Source: Gymnopus androsaceus JB14
Lineage: Eukaryota > Basidiomycota > Agaricomycetes > Agaricales > Omphalotaceae
DNA: 64,000 nt
Assembly (NCBI GenBank): GCA_009733575.1
Contig: ML769437.1
Location: forward strand, 223,626-287,625
Direction: 5' to 3'
In this document: positions 46,403 to 57,007 of the stretch, one piece after another
Layout: the number at the start of each line of letters is the position of its first letter
How positions within the stretch are numbered: position 1 is the stretch's first letter
Made by a program: the position numbers and the translations under genes
The notes under the pieces: generated by a model
Database searches by the model: none
What the model was told of the DNA's origin: nothing
Seen by the model: only the letters and a program-made list of their open reading frames with translations

Positions 46403-49133
46403 GACTGGTGTATACAATTACTGGGTTTCCTGAAAATAATGAGAATTACAATTTTTTTCCATGCTCCTGCAATTTGGCAATAATCATGTTGCATCACAAA
46501 ATTGCTTTTTGTTCTTTACTTCTTGACATTTCTTGACCTTCTTTCTTGACCTGAGACCAATCACTGTATAAACCAATGGTAATGTATTGATTTTCCTTTG
46601 TATTTTACTAGAACTAATGGCATTCAAAGCCTACAAACTTGTTGAAGTTTGTCAACGTGACTCCCACATCCATGAAGCCTAAATCAAAGTGCAAGTACCA
46701 ATTGCATGCTGCTGATAGCGATTTATCTGCTGATGAAAGTGAAAAGGAGAATACATAACCAATAAAACTTCAACGGATTCATCTGCGGGCATGAACATGA
46801 ACCCAGAATGAGCGAGATAGAGAGCCAGGAGAAGATGAAGATCAAGCTGCCGACAATGCTAGGGATGATGAAAAGGAAGAATAGGAAGATGATGATGCAC
46901 TCAATGCAGATGACAATGTTGTTGAGCTTGGCAGCCATGATGAAGATAGTGATATCAAGGCTCTTGGTCATCAAAAGGCTTGCTGCAGACATGCTCACTT
47001 CATTATCTCCAATCTCAATGATGACAATGAACCTAAGGCTTGCTATGGACGTGTTCACTCGAGTGATGCTGCTATCTTGGATCTTGATGATGACAACAAG
47101 GCTATCTCATTTGAATTCACTGTTCATCCACATCTTGTGATGAAGATTTCTCCTCCTGCTGCTTGATATGGTTCTAAAAACCCTCTGAAGCCTAGGGAGG
47201 ACCTTACCAAGCTTCCTCCATTTACTGTCAATTCTGCTGAAAGCTATGTTGGCTTCACAGTTCTATTCTCGAACCAACTTCAATGCCAGATAGCACAGAA
47301 TCAAATTTCATGGAAACGTGCATTTCCTCAGAATGTGCCAAGGTCATTGATGGGGAAGGAGGTTGGGTGGAAAGCTGTTATCACTGCCATGGAGGCATTG
47401 AAGAAGGATAAGTATTTGGTCTTCATTTATCTTCCCAAGGTGATTCGTAACTTGCCCAAAGAGCAATATGTGAGTGCAATCAATGTTCTTTCTATCATTC
47501 TATTAACTTTTTCTTAGGCTATTGAATTACCTCTTGCTGAGAGTACTGCAGATGCTATTGCCAGCCAACAAGTACAAATTATTTTTCCTCAAATATCTTT
47601 GCTTACTCTTGGTTTCTTATAGGCCCAGTTTACTGAAAGTGCACAAGATCAGATTGAGATGCTCAAGACAAAATATCCTGTCGGTAACAATCACCTTTGG
47701 CCCAATATATGTGTATACCATGACCAGGAATCAAATAATTATTTTGAGCTTACAGATCTCAGGATATCGGCATGGGCTGCTCAAATTGTGAGTTTCTCTT
47801 GATCATTCTGCCAAATCCTTCAAGCCGTTTTCAATGTACCAAACAGATTAAAGGAACAGCAACCTACAACAAACCTCAAACCACTTTGGCTTACTTTCAT
47901 TCCACTACCTGCATCCATTTTATTCTGAGCAAACCACCAACTGAACAATCCATGGGTGCCACCGCTCTATCTGCTCCATTCATCCCTCCTCCTGCAGCAT
48001 CTGTTGTCCCCATGGCTCCTGGGATAATTCTACTGAACAACCCCCTTGGCTCAAGTCTTATTTAACAACCCAGTTGAGGTCACATATGGTCACACATGGT
48101 CACATTGAGGTCACAACATATAAATTTGCCTCAGAACTAAATTTTTTTTGTGAAGGTCAGAGATAATCTGGAGTCTTTATATTGTTAAGAGGCAGACAAG
48201 CTCAGTTGGCAGGTACAACCTCAGTGAAGAGGGAATCAACCATCAAGAACAGGGGCAAGAACAATTGATTGATAACTTGTATATACCTACTTTATATACA
48301 GAAGCAGATAGGGGTACATGTGGTGTGTGGAGCAACCAGACAACCAACAGAAGGGTATTTTATGAAGTCATTTTTCATCGTAAATTGATCAATGTGATCA
48401 AAAATGTCATTAATGTACATCCTCTAACGTTTGACGTGCCCTCTTTTCTACTGATTGTTCTATGTTGAACGTTGGACGTTGCAAAAAAAGGATTATCTAT
48501 CTTTAATACAATGTCTCTTATACTATACTTGAGCAATCAAGATATTACAAGCATATTATAATGAAGGATAAGCCTCTTTCAAGCCTCTTTGATGGACTAG
48601 CTGTGCCTCAACTCTGAAGGGTACTCACCTTGTATTCACCAGCATGGAGTAGCTTGTAAGTCTCTTTTGATTGTCCAGTCGCTGTCTGTTGACTGTCTTT
48701 TTCACATACAATGTGACATATTATAAATACCGGGCGCTTAATTTGATGTTCCTCAATTGGGATGCCGACGTGTGATGCGCCTTTCAGTTTTACTACATAT
48801 TTTGGTCAAAAGAGTCAATTGATAGACAACATTTGGACAACCAGGAGACAGTGTACAATTAGTCAACAGACAACACATAATATCATTAATTTTTGCATTT
48901 GGTTGAAGCAATAATAATATATTTGGAGATGTAGGAGGGTTAACAGATAGTACAGTGAACCAACAGCAAACAGTGAAGTGAACGTTCAACAAATGTAACC
49001 TGAACGTGGAACCGATTACCCCAATCATGTCTCTCCTTTTTCCGATGAAAAATGATGTCATAGTATTTACTCAATACTCCCACTTGTACAGTTGCGTAGC
49101 ACAGGGAATAGACATACAACAAGCAATACCATT

Positions 49134-49528
49134 CATCAGAAAAAACTGTTTTGGGCCCAGGAGGATCTAAGGTCACCTAGTCCTCTTAGGTAACCTGAGG
49201 CATCCTAGTTGGCCCAGGAAAAAGGGTAAAACTTTGGACACCTCAGGTATCCTAGTCATCCTAGGTGTCCTGGGAGATCCTGGGATGTCCTGGGGCATCC
49301 TGAGGCATCCTGGGATAAAAGTTTTATCCCAGGATGCCTCAGGATGCCCCAGGATGCCCCAGGATGCCCCAGGACATCCCAGGATCTCCCAGGACACCTA
49401 GGATGACTAGGATACCTGAGGTGTCCAAAGTTTTACCCTTTTTCCTGGGCCAACTAGGATGCCTCAGGTTACCTAAGAGGACTAGGTGACCTTAGATCCT
49501 CCTGGGCCCAAAACAGTTTTTGCTGATG
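49134..49528. repeat. 395 bp near-perfect palindrome with a one-base centre
   Basis: The left arm 49134-49320 and right arm 49322-49528 are complementary almost throughout, from CATCAG/CTGATG at the tips through TTTTGGGCCCAGG/CCTGGGCCCAAAA to GGGATAAAA-G-TTTTATCCC at the centre (49321). The right arm is 20 bp longer because it has two extra copies of CCCCAGGATG. A transcript would form a hairpin of about 190 bp. Confidence 0.93.
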
Positions 49529-50010
49529 TTAGATGTGTGGGACAAGGAGGTTCTGAATGGATAGGGTGAAGTTGGGGCGCATACATGCAATGAAATGATA
49601 AAGCATCACAGGGCTCCCACTGGAGCCAGCAACAGGGTAAACAACATCCAGAGCTCCCACTGGAACTGGTAATGGGCACAATGAGTTCCGTGATAAATGA
49701 TGGGTGTAGAAATTTGGCAACAAGCACAACGGGTGCAGATAAACAATGGGCATAGAAACACAGTAATGGGCACACTGAGTGCAGACAAATAATGAATGTA
49801 GAAATGCAGTGATGAACAGGTACAGCAAGTGTTGATAGAAATGAGCATGGTGAATATGGCAATGGGGATAAGGGCAAACAGGATCAGTGAGCATCCAGTC
49901 CCATAATCTGTTAAGAGGCAGACAAGCTCAGTCAGTGGGTACAACCTCAGTGAGGAGGGAATTGACCATCAAGAATGGGGGCAGGAACAATTGATTGCTA
50001 ACTCATATCT

Positions 50011-50394
50011 AGTGTGTGGCTCGGGTTTTAGTCGGGTCTCTTGGTAATCAAGATGTAGAGCTCATTTGTAGGAAACTTTTGAGCTCAGGATGATGTAAAT
50101 CAGTTAAGAACTGACTGAGTTATGAGCAAAACAAGTTTGGTGAGATTATATAAAGAACTACATGTTACAGAGCTAAATTCACACAAAAACCCGACTTCTG
50201 GACCCGGAAAGGGCTCAGACATCAACCCGGGTCCACCTGTGACCAGGGGGGCTGTCACAAATGCACAAAACTTGTTTTGTCTATAACTCAGTCAATTCTT
50301 GACCAAATTGCATCATCCTTGGCTTAAAATTTTGCTAGAGCTGAGCTCCACAATGTGATTACCAAAACCCGACGGGTCACCCGAGCCACACACT
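50011..50394. mobile_element. 384 bp MITE nested in the MULE-like element, 10 bp target duplication
   Basis: AGTGTGTGGCTCGGGT at 50011 and ACCCGAGCCACACACT ending at 50394 are perfect 16 bp inverted ends. Similarity continues through GGTAATCA and GAGCTCA further in. ACTCATATCT is duplicated at 50001-50010 and 50395-50404. The insert splits the right-hand internal repeat of the host element; the left-hand copy at 48187-48350 lacks it. Confidence 0.9.
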
Positions 50395-51109
50395 ACTCAT
50401 ATCTACCTACTTTACATATGGAAGCAGATAGGGGTACATGTGGTGTATGGAGCAGCCAGACAACCAACAGAAGTGTATTTACCCAACATATATTTCAGAT
50501 ACTGCCACCAGCCCTACTTGGGAATCTGAGTAGTTTGTGTTGCAACTTAAGCAAGGTGAGGCATGAGGTGGTAGCTGACTTTTTTTTTTTTGAAAAAAAA
50601 AACACACAAAAGATTGAAAAAATCACACCCAAAAATGTGTGACAAAAGTGTGATGGGGTTGCCAAACTAGCTTTTGCAAAAATTTCCTTTTTTGGGAGGG
50701 TTGTTGCCAGCAAGGGGGTTGTTCAGTAGAATTATCCATGGCTCCTGCCCCTGTGCCTCCTGTGACTGGTTTATTTGGCAGTAACATTGGCCTAGGAGAA
50801 TTTCTTGTTCTTGCCATGCTTGGAGGAGGTAATGCCGCCCCTCTTTTGACTGCCGCCATGCCCCAGCTTTTGGGTGTTCTACCTGGATCTGCTCCGTAAA
50901 CACCAGCACCTGGTCCTCAAGCTCCACCTTCTCCATATGCAACTCTTCCTGTTGATGTTCCTCTGGAATGTTTTTGCGAGCATTATCAATTGACAGGTGT
51001 CAAGGCCAGCCTCAAAAAACTGGGATATACTCCAGGAGACTGGTACTGTTTGTGTAATGGTCAACACTTGGTGCAGTTATGCAGACATTCCGCTGCTGAC
51101 ATGGGATAA

Positions 51110-51319
51110 GGTGCTGAAGGTCCACCATCAGTTTCTTGCTGATATTTGAGCAGGAGTCTGGGTTGCATATGCTAAAGTTTAGATTTTGTTGCCTTGTTCA
51201 CTTCTATATCCCCGCTTTCATCATTGCTGTCCTGTAACCTGTTCTGTTGTTACTCAAGGTTCCGTTCACCATATTCTTTGTACACATCACATACATATGA
51301 TTATCAATTATTACACAAA
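51110..51319. other. Short spacer in the transposon region
   Basis: No gene seen. Confidence 0.35.
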
Positions 51320-52080
51320 GCGGACTATCCATTATTGAACATGTATCCTGCATGACAGAACCAAGCAACAGCCATTTCCGAAGCAATACATCCAACTGTA
51401 TCCAGAAGGGTTGCAATAGGATCATTTGCTCGCTCAAATCAGAACATCATTGGCATGCAGGTATGACTTCCCTGTTATATGAGATGAGTACCACAGCAAT
51501 GAAGCATTGAAAAGGAGATCTTACATTTTGAAAAGGACTCTTTGATTGGGTTCAGATCTGGTGAGTATGGAGGGAGGTAAAGAATCATGATACCTTGTAT
51601 CATTAATGAGTACACAAAGATGTATTCACGGAGAAGCCATACCCTCAGAATTCAATGTTTTCTTCAACAATTTGTTGTGATGGATACGGCAATTGTCCAT
51701 GACCAAGACACTCTGATCATTCGGGAATGGATTCATCTGCGGGACCTAGATGCATATGTATACAGAGTACTGATGAGCTGAAAAACATGGAAAAATAGGC
51801 TGCTACGCACCACATCCTCAATAATAAATCCAAAGAATTCTTCAGCATCATACGACCCTTTGACAACCCTAGTTGCAATATAAGAATGTCAATTAAAAGT
51901 GAAAGGAGGAAGACTGCGACTAGAAAACTCAGCTCTTGTATGAGGAACATGTGTACAAGAGTCAATACAATGGTCAGATTGTATTCATGGCATGCCTGGG
52001 GCATGAGCCAAAATGCAAAATGCAAAATGAGTATGTTGAAAACTGAAGCAGAATTCTGTGCTTATGCGGATATATCATAT
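51320..52080 (-). pseudogene. Tc1/mariner (DDE_3-type) transposase relic
   Basis: Minus-strand blocks in order: ATRVVKGSYDAEEFFGFIIE at about 51870, MNPFPNDQSVLVMDNCRIHH at about 51740 (the second catalytic D in VLVMDN with the following N..IHHN), LLYLPPYSPDLNPIKESFSK at about 51570 (the third acidic residue in PIKE), and a tail DTVGCIASEMAVAWFCHAGY at about 51400. These are hallmarks of IS630/Tc1 transposases common in Agaricomycetes. Frames are broken by stops and small indels; no terminal repeats were found. Confidence 0.75.
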
Positions 52081-52392
52081 GAGATGCATGCATAGAATTA
52101 GTGTTCCATTGAAGCATGAGGTTCATGCATATGCAGAATGAGAAGTCATCAGCAAAAATACTCTGGGCCCTAGGTTACTAAGAAGTTACCTCAGGTATCC
52201 TAGGTTGCCCAGGGCATCTAGGTTTATCCCCTTTCCTCTGCCTTTTCAGGTTGCCATGATTTAGCCCACTGAAGTTGAGCCAGATTCACAGCCTGCTCCA
52301 AAGCCACACCTTCCTGGGATCCACTTGTAAGTAGGTACATACTGCCACCTATGGCAATAGGATTCCAATTCTCACTAGCAGAATGCCTTATA

Positions 52393-52765
52393 CTGTACTC
52401 TTCCGACCAAGTGTTCACAGGGTGTGACAAGTGACCTACCCTGTTCAGAATGCTAAGTGTTCACAAATCACAGTGACCTGTGACCAAACTGTGAACTGTT
52501 CACTGGGAGTGGATTCTGGTGGATTATCTGTACTTATTTCACAATATGATCTTCATTTTACCTTATTTGAAACTATGGTTTGTTTATATGTAGACTGAGG
52601 AAAATTTGAGTTTTTTAAAAGTATTTTTTGAACTATCTTGAGAATTTTTTTTTGTTTTGGTTGTCACAGTGTTCACAACCCCAAGTGACCAGTGACACCC
52701 TTCTGTGAACTGTTCATTTTGGGCTAATGTGATGCGTGACTGAACACTTGGTTGGAAGAGTACAG
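52393..52765. mobile_element. Stowaway-like MITE, 373 bp, TA target duplication
   Basis: CTGTACTCTTCCGACCAAGT at 52393 is mirrored by ACTTGGTTGGAAGAGTACAG ending at 52765 (24 of 25 bp match). TA flanks both sides. Internally it has several GTGTTCAC / GTGAACTG direct and inverted words. TA duplication and size fit a non-autonomous Tc1/mariner element; the nearby transposase relic belongs to the same superfamily. Confidence 0.85.
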
Positions 52766-52959
52766 TAGAAGGGAGCTTGAGGAGATGAAAGGATCATGGA
52801 ATTTTTGGATTAAAGTGACATAGGAAGGATGTTCAATATGCAATAGATACTATTCCAAGTTTTTGACTCCTTTGCAACCTGAACAGTCCTGAATCAGGAA
52901 CGCAGTCAGCGTCAAAGTCTGCAGCGCCATGGTCAAGAAGACCATTGACCCTTTGTTCT

Positions 52960-53373
52960 CACTGGGCCGGGATCAAATTTTGGCGGTTGCAAAAGATAAT
53001 GCGAAACGGCTTGTAATTGATTAGATTTGGTACCAAATTTAGTGCATTTGATAAACCATATTTGGCTAATCCAAAACTTGATGCGAAAGACATTCTTTTG
53101 CCCCAGAAAAATACAAGGCAAGCTAAAATCTTTTGCAGCTGCGAAACGGTAGGCCTAGCAACTAATACAAATCACCTTGACTACTATTTTGCAGCTGCGA
53201 AAGACATTAGCTTGCCTTGTATTTTTCTGGAGCAAAAGAATGTCTTTCGCATCAAGTTTTGGATTAGCCAAGTATGGTTTATCAAATGCATTAAATCTGG
53301 TGCCAAATCTTATCAATCATAAGCCGTTTCGCATTATCTTTTGCAACTTCCAAATTTTGGACCCAGCCCAGTG
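52960..53373. mobile_element. CACTA-like foldback element, 414 bp
   Basis: It starts CACTGGGCCGGGATCAAATT and ends with the reverse complement-like AATTTTGGACCCAGCCCAGTG. The arms remain complementary (TTGCAAAAGATAATGCGAAACG, CTTGATGCGAAAGACATTCT) almost to the centre near 53165. A 3 bp TCT is found on both sides. CACT(G/A) ends plus a 3 bp duplication suggest a CACTA (En/Spm) derivative. Confidence 0.8.
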
Positions 53374-54714
53374 TCTAAAACATCGAGTCAGAGAGCCAAG
53401 CATGCCCACAATTTACCTAAACAGTGATCCTTAAGTTCAAGTTCTTCCATGCTAGTGGTGGGTTGAGTGAGAGTACGTAAGTAAGTATGTCTTCGAGAGA
53501 AACCTTTTTATATAAGGTCAAAGCGTCTTCTACCAATTTCACTCAATTGTCTTGGGATTTGCCCAATGAGATGAAAGCGACGGAAAAAGGATGTTAAAGA
53601 ATTGCAGAACATCGCCCCAGATGACCGGTCACGTCAGCTTCAACCAAAGGTTAAGTTTGTTGAGTGGTGATCCATGGCAGGCCCTGTATAGAGATATAAT
53701 TACAAGCAAGCAGGTAAATAAGCAAGTACGGTAAAACTCAACCTGGTTTGAGGCTGCGACCAGGACCAGAGAGATACTCCTATTGGTTGCTTATGAGTAT
53801 CGAAGGTCTTTTATGAGTGAGCCGGTGCTGCGCGAGACATAGATCTAAGACTAATCTGGATTCTGTAGCGCATGGCACTAATGCGTACAGAGTGTATATA
53901 CACAGTACAACAAACAGTACACAAGTTTAGTTCGGGTATGTACGACGTATACGTTATATGAACCATACCTATGTAGCTACCATATGTGCGCCACGAAAGA
54001 AAGAAAAACAGGAGAAACGTGGAAACAAGAATCATGTTCAGGCAAAGCAAACAAGAAAAAAATATATCTATGTGTATGTATGAATTTCGAAAGAGAGGAC
54101 GTCCGTACATAGTACTTAACACACAAGGAGAAAACAGAAAATCGAAAACCGAAATCAAAACAATAACAAGAATAAAATAGAATAAGTTCAAGATACTTCC
54201 CCTATCCCTTCCCCTCGCGAGCACTTCATCCCATCAGCAGTTCTACTTCAAGGCTCGGACTCGGACTCTTCTCGACACTGACAACGGAATCCGCGAGGGG
54301 GGCTGCTGCTGCGGGTACGTATTCGGAATCGGCCTAGCAAGAGAAGACAATCGGCACCGAAAGCAGCAGTGACGCTTCCGCAGTGCAAGATTGGAATTTG
54401 GAGCCCAGTCATACGACTCCGAGACCAATCAACCAAGCAACCCGAACCCAAACCGGGACAAAGCAAGCCGAGGTCTGAGGTCTACTCTTTCCCAAATCGC
54501 ATACGGATACTCGCGCGTCGTACACATCTGAGCTGAATCCAGACCCACAGTGTCCGGATCCCGGGTCGTTGACCAAAGGTCCAACACACGCATACGTATA
54601 CGCGTATGCATCTACCTCCTCCTCCACCCAACTCATGGACAATGTGGACAATGGTTCTCAATCCCACTTGCACCCATACCCAATCCCTGTGCGTCTCATA
54701 TAGTACCCAGGAGG
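53374..54714. other. Intergenic
   Basis: No supportable gene. It marks the edge of the transposon-rich zone and the 3' side of the GTPBP-like gene. Confidence 0.45.
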
Positions 54715-56169
54715 CTACACTTCAACCTCAAACCCACTACTAACCCCAAATCCACCAAAATCCAAAAAGGCCTCGGAGAGGTCCATCTTGCGGACGACGA
54801 GGGCTTCGACTATAAGACGGCGGGGAATTCCTTCGAGTTCGATTCCATTTCCGTTTGTTTGAGCGAGGGCACCGTCGACTGGAGCTGGCGCAGGAAAGAC
54901 AGACTGAGAGTGAGAGTTGGATATGGATATAGAAGTATGCGAGAACGGGCGCGTAGTGGACGTAAACGGTGTAGGAGAGGGGAATACGTCGTCCTCATCC
55001 TCGCCCAATTCATCTTGTTGGAAAGTGAAAGTGAATTCGTCGTCGTCGGGGTCTAGGTGCGCGGATGCGGATGCCGGTGCGATTGTGGATGTGGAAGCGG
55101 ACAAATCGACGTCTACGCCAGGGCCGATATGTAAGCCTTCGAGAAGAGAGTCTACTCCTATGGCGGTGGTGTCTGTAGTATCTGAATTAATTGCCACAGT
55201 GGCAGCAGTAGCAGTAGCACAAGTGGCGGTAGCTATATCGATATTAGAAGTAATAATATCAGTCATTAGAACGGGTTTCACAGGAGCTCGATAATACGTG
55301 CCATCTGCTACTGTAGTCATAGCCGTCGTCGTCGTCGACATGACAGTATCCGTACCCGCCGCAGACGCCGTAGCGTACTGCATCCTCTTCTCCGCCCTGC
55401 GTCTATCCCGTGCTTGACGGCGAGTGGGAGCTGGGGCGTGGGTGTTGACTGCAGTAGACGTAGACGTACCATTAGAGATGGGGTTAGAATGAGTGGAATT
55501 AGAGCTGTTCGTGCTTGATCCCTTCTTCCTCGACTTGCGCCATTTATTTATCCGAGGTTTGAGTCGAACGTTGTCCGCGTCAGTGGCACCCGTAGCTGTT
55601 GTAGTGACACTCCGAATCCTCACAGGACGCGGTTTAAAGACCGAAGAAATCTCTACCCCAGCCTCGGACGACGAAGTAGAGGTATACACAAGCGTATTAT
55701 CGTCTTCCGAGTCCGAATACGCCCGTGTATCCTCCCTTGCAGCGGTTACTTCAACCTCCTTGACAACTACCACACTTGCCCCAATCTCCCCCGCCATCAT
55801 CTCCAGCGTCTCCAAACTTGCCTCCAAATCACCCACACTGAGCCCTACCAGATCACCGTCGTCGCTGACACCAAGTTCATAGTACGCTTGACCCCCGCCT
55901 TCGAGTAAGCGCCATTTCAGTTGGGTGACGAGCCGGGTGAAGCGCGGCGTCGAGGGGTGCAGGAGGTGCAGTTTGTATTCAATGTTGCCCAAATCGGATT
56001 CGGGTGGGAGCCGGAGCGGGGTGAGAGTAGAGGTTGAGTGTAGAGAGACGGGGACGGGGACGCCCACCCTGAGAGGAGAAGGAGGCGTAGGAGACGGAGA
56101 AGGAGAGGATGAGAGCGAGTCCCATGGACTGGGCACTCGGGGGCTTTCAGATTCGTCTTCACCGAACAT
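54715..56169 (-). CDS. GTPBP1/2-like protein, N-terminal-type region only
   Basis: A single open frame of 484 codons, no intron needed. An N-terminal Ser/Pro-rich stretch leads to LPPESDLGNIEYKLHLLHPS, TPRFTRLVTQLKWRLLEGGG, QAYYELGVSDDGDLVGLSVG, and DLEASLETLEMMAGEIGASV (about residues 54-140). This is the conserved region that precedes the GTPase domain in GTPBP1/GTPBP2 translational rescue GTPases. The rest is low-complexity Ser/Thr/Ala with basic patches (RRQARDRRRAEKRMQ). It ends with a short conserved-looking tail PRRLIVEALVVRKMDLSEAF, LDFGGFGV. No GTP-binding motifs (GKS/T, DxxG, NKxD) are present. Such GTPase-less homologues appear to be the normal form in many basidiomycetes, so this is probably not a truncation. 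The frame is intact. Confidence 0.75.
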   Translation of the reverse strand: MFGEDESESPRVPSPWDSLSSSPSPSPTPPSPLRVGVPVPVSLHSTSTLTPLRLPPESDLGNIEYKLHLLHPSTPRFTRLVTQLKWRLLEGGGQAYYELGVSDDGDLVGLSVGDLEASLETLEMMAGEIGASVVVVKEVEVTAAREDTRAYSDSEDDNTLVYTSTSSSEAGVEISSVFKPRPVRIRSVTTTATGATDADNVRLKPRINKWRKSRKKGSSTNSSNSTHSNPISNGTSTSTAVNTHAPAPTRRQARDRRRAEKRMQYATASAAGTDTVMSTTTTAMTTVADGTYYRAPVKPVLMTDIITSNIDIATATCATATAATVAINSDTTDTTAIGVDSLLEGLHIGPGVDVDLSASTSTIAPASASAHLDPDDDEFTFTFQQDELGEDEDDVFPSPTPFTSTTRPFSHTSISISNSHSQSVFPAPAPVDGALAQTNGNGIELEGIPRRLIVEALVVRKMDLSEAFLDFGGFGVSSGFEVEV

Positions 56170-57007
56170 GATGCCTAGTTTTACTGTAGTAGTCGAGTCC
56201 CAAGTTTGTATCAGAGTTTATCGATGTTGTAATAGATGTCTTTGTCGGATATTCGAGGGATCATCGCGCGTTTTCCTTCTACGATTCTGCTGCCTGAGCT
56301 GGTTAATGAAGAATCGACATGGTAGTTCAGGATTTATACCTGAGAAAGACACGTAACGAGTCAGTCCAGTCACGACGCACATGGTGGCTGTGTTTCCTGG
56401 CGATTCGACTTGACTTGCTTTGACTTGTCTTTCAACCATCAGATTTGCACATCTAAATGAGGGACCTACCACTGGCACCTTGGAGGGGTAGTTTATTCAG
56501 TCAATTTCAAGTTACTTATCATGAAGATATTGACCGATATGCACACACTACTGCTATGCATAGTGGTGGTCAGTGGGAATAGGCGCTTTGCGACTCGAGA
56601 GTTAAACTTCAACCATCTCCACACTGTAAAAGTTCAATCGACTCCGCCAGAATCTTTGCCCATGAAACCCCAGCGCCAACCGGGACCTAAACCCAACCTT
56701 TGCACTCGGACTCGAAGCCCTCACATGCACAGACTCTAGAGCTGGAATCGCTAGTGCAACTTCATCGGTTCAAGTTTACCATACACACTCACTAGTGTGT
56801 AAGCAGTTTGATTATATGACATATAAATGAAGATAAGTAGAACACAAGAGAGGGCCCGTTCTCGACCAGAAGCATTGTGTGATGCGTTACTGCCAGTAGT
56901 ATGTAATAGCCTCAGACTGCGACAACTTCATGCAGACTCATAGTCATTGAATGCTGCCTTCGCCTGCCCCTGCCAATCGCCAGTTCGTTCTCGTCTAAAC
57001 GGAATAT
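56170..57007. other. Spacer containing a segment duplicated at 62.84-63.27 kb
   Basis: About 56530-56990 matches 62840-63270 (for example CTTCAACCATCTC, CTTTGCC, ACTCACTAGTGTGTAAGC, CATTGAATGCTGCCTTCGCC). No gene seen. The promoter of the GTPBP-like gene lies at the left edge. Confidence 0.6.

Larger units (their letters stand above)
48022..50737. mobile_element. 2716 bp MULE-like element without transposase, 10 bp target duplication
   Basis: GGATAATTCTACTGAACAAC (extending CCCCTTG, 27 bp in all) at 48022 is matched perfectly by its reverse complement ending at 50737. The direct repeat ATGGCTCCTG flanks it at 48012-48021 and 50738-50747. A 9-10 bp duplication suggests a Mutator-like element. 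It lies inside a Pro-rich exon of the dead gene, and removing it with one repeat makes the reading frame continuous. Internally it contains two direct copies of a segment of about 160 bp (48187 and 49911, TTAAGAGGCAGACAAGCTCA), a giant palindrome and a nested MITE, but no transposase. Confidence 0.88.
46672..51109 (+). pseudogene. Dead gene of unknown function, interrupted by a 2.7 kb element
   Basis: Coding blocks on the plus strand: MKPKSKCKYQLHAADSDLSA at 46672; an acidic region; FTVNSAESYVGFTVLFSNQL and WKAVITAMEALKKDKYLVFI at about 47230-47480; AIELPLAESTADA; QDQIEMLKTKYPVGNNHLWP followed by SNNYFELTDLRISAWAAQI; IKGTATYNKPQT; then a Pro-rich stretch ending VVPMAP. After the insertion come PVPPVTGLFGSNIGLGEFLV and a final DVPLECFCEHYQLTGVKASL, KKLGYTPGDWYCLCNG. 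Introns with GT/AG ends sit between blocks. In-frame stops near 46883, 47164 and 50898, plus the insertion, make it a pseudogene. The VGN..P...V..D.....FELTDLRI.AWA block resembles an orphan family I have met in Agaricomycetes, but I cannot name it. Confidence 0.65.

Noticed and set aside
41357..50737. A single 9.4 kb element bounded by the GGATAATTC ends at 41357 and 50737
   Set aside because: Flanking bases do not match, whereas the 48022-50737 pair has an exact 10 bp duplication; the 41357 end belongs to another copy.
51886..52095. Plus-strand frame (YSWHAWGMSQNAK) resembling part of a transposase
   Set aside because: The catalytic motifs of the relic are on the opposite strand in the same interval; this frame is a shadow.
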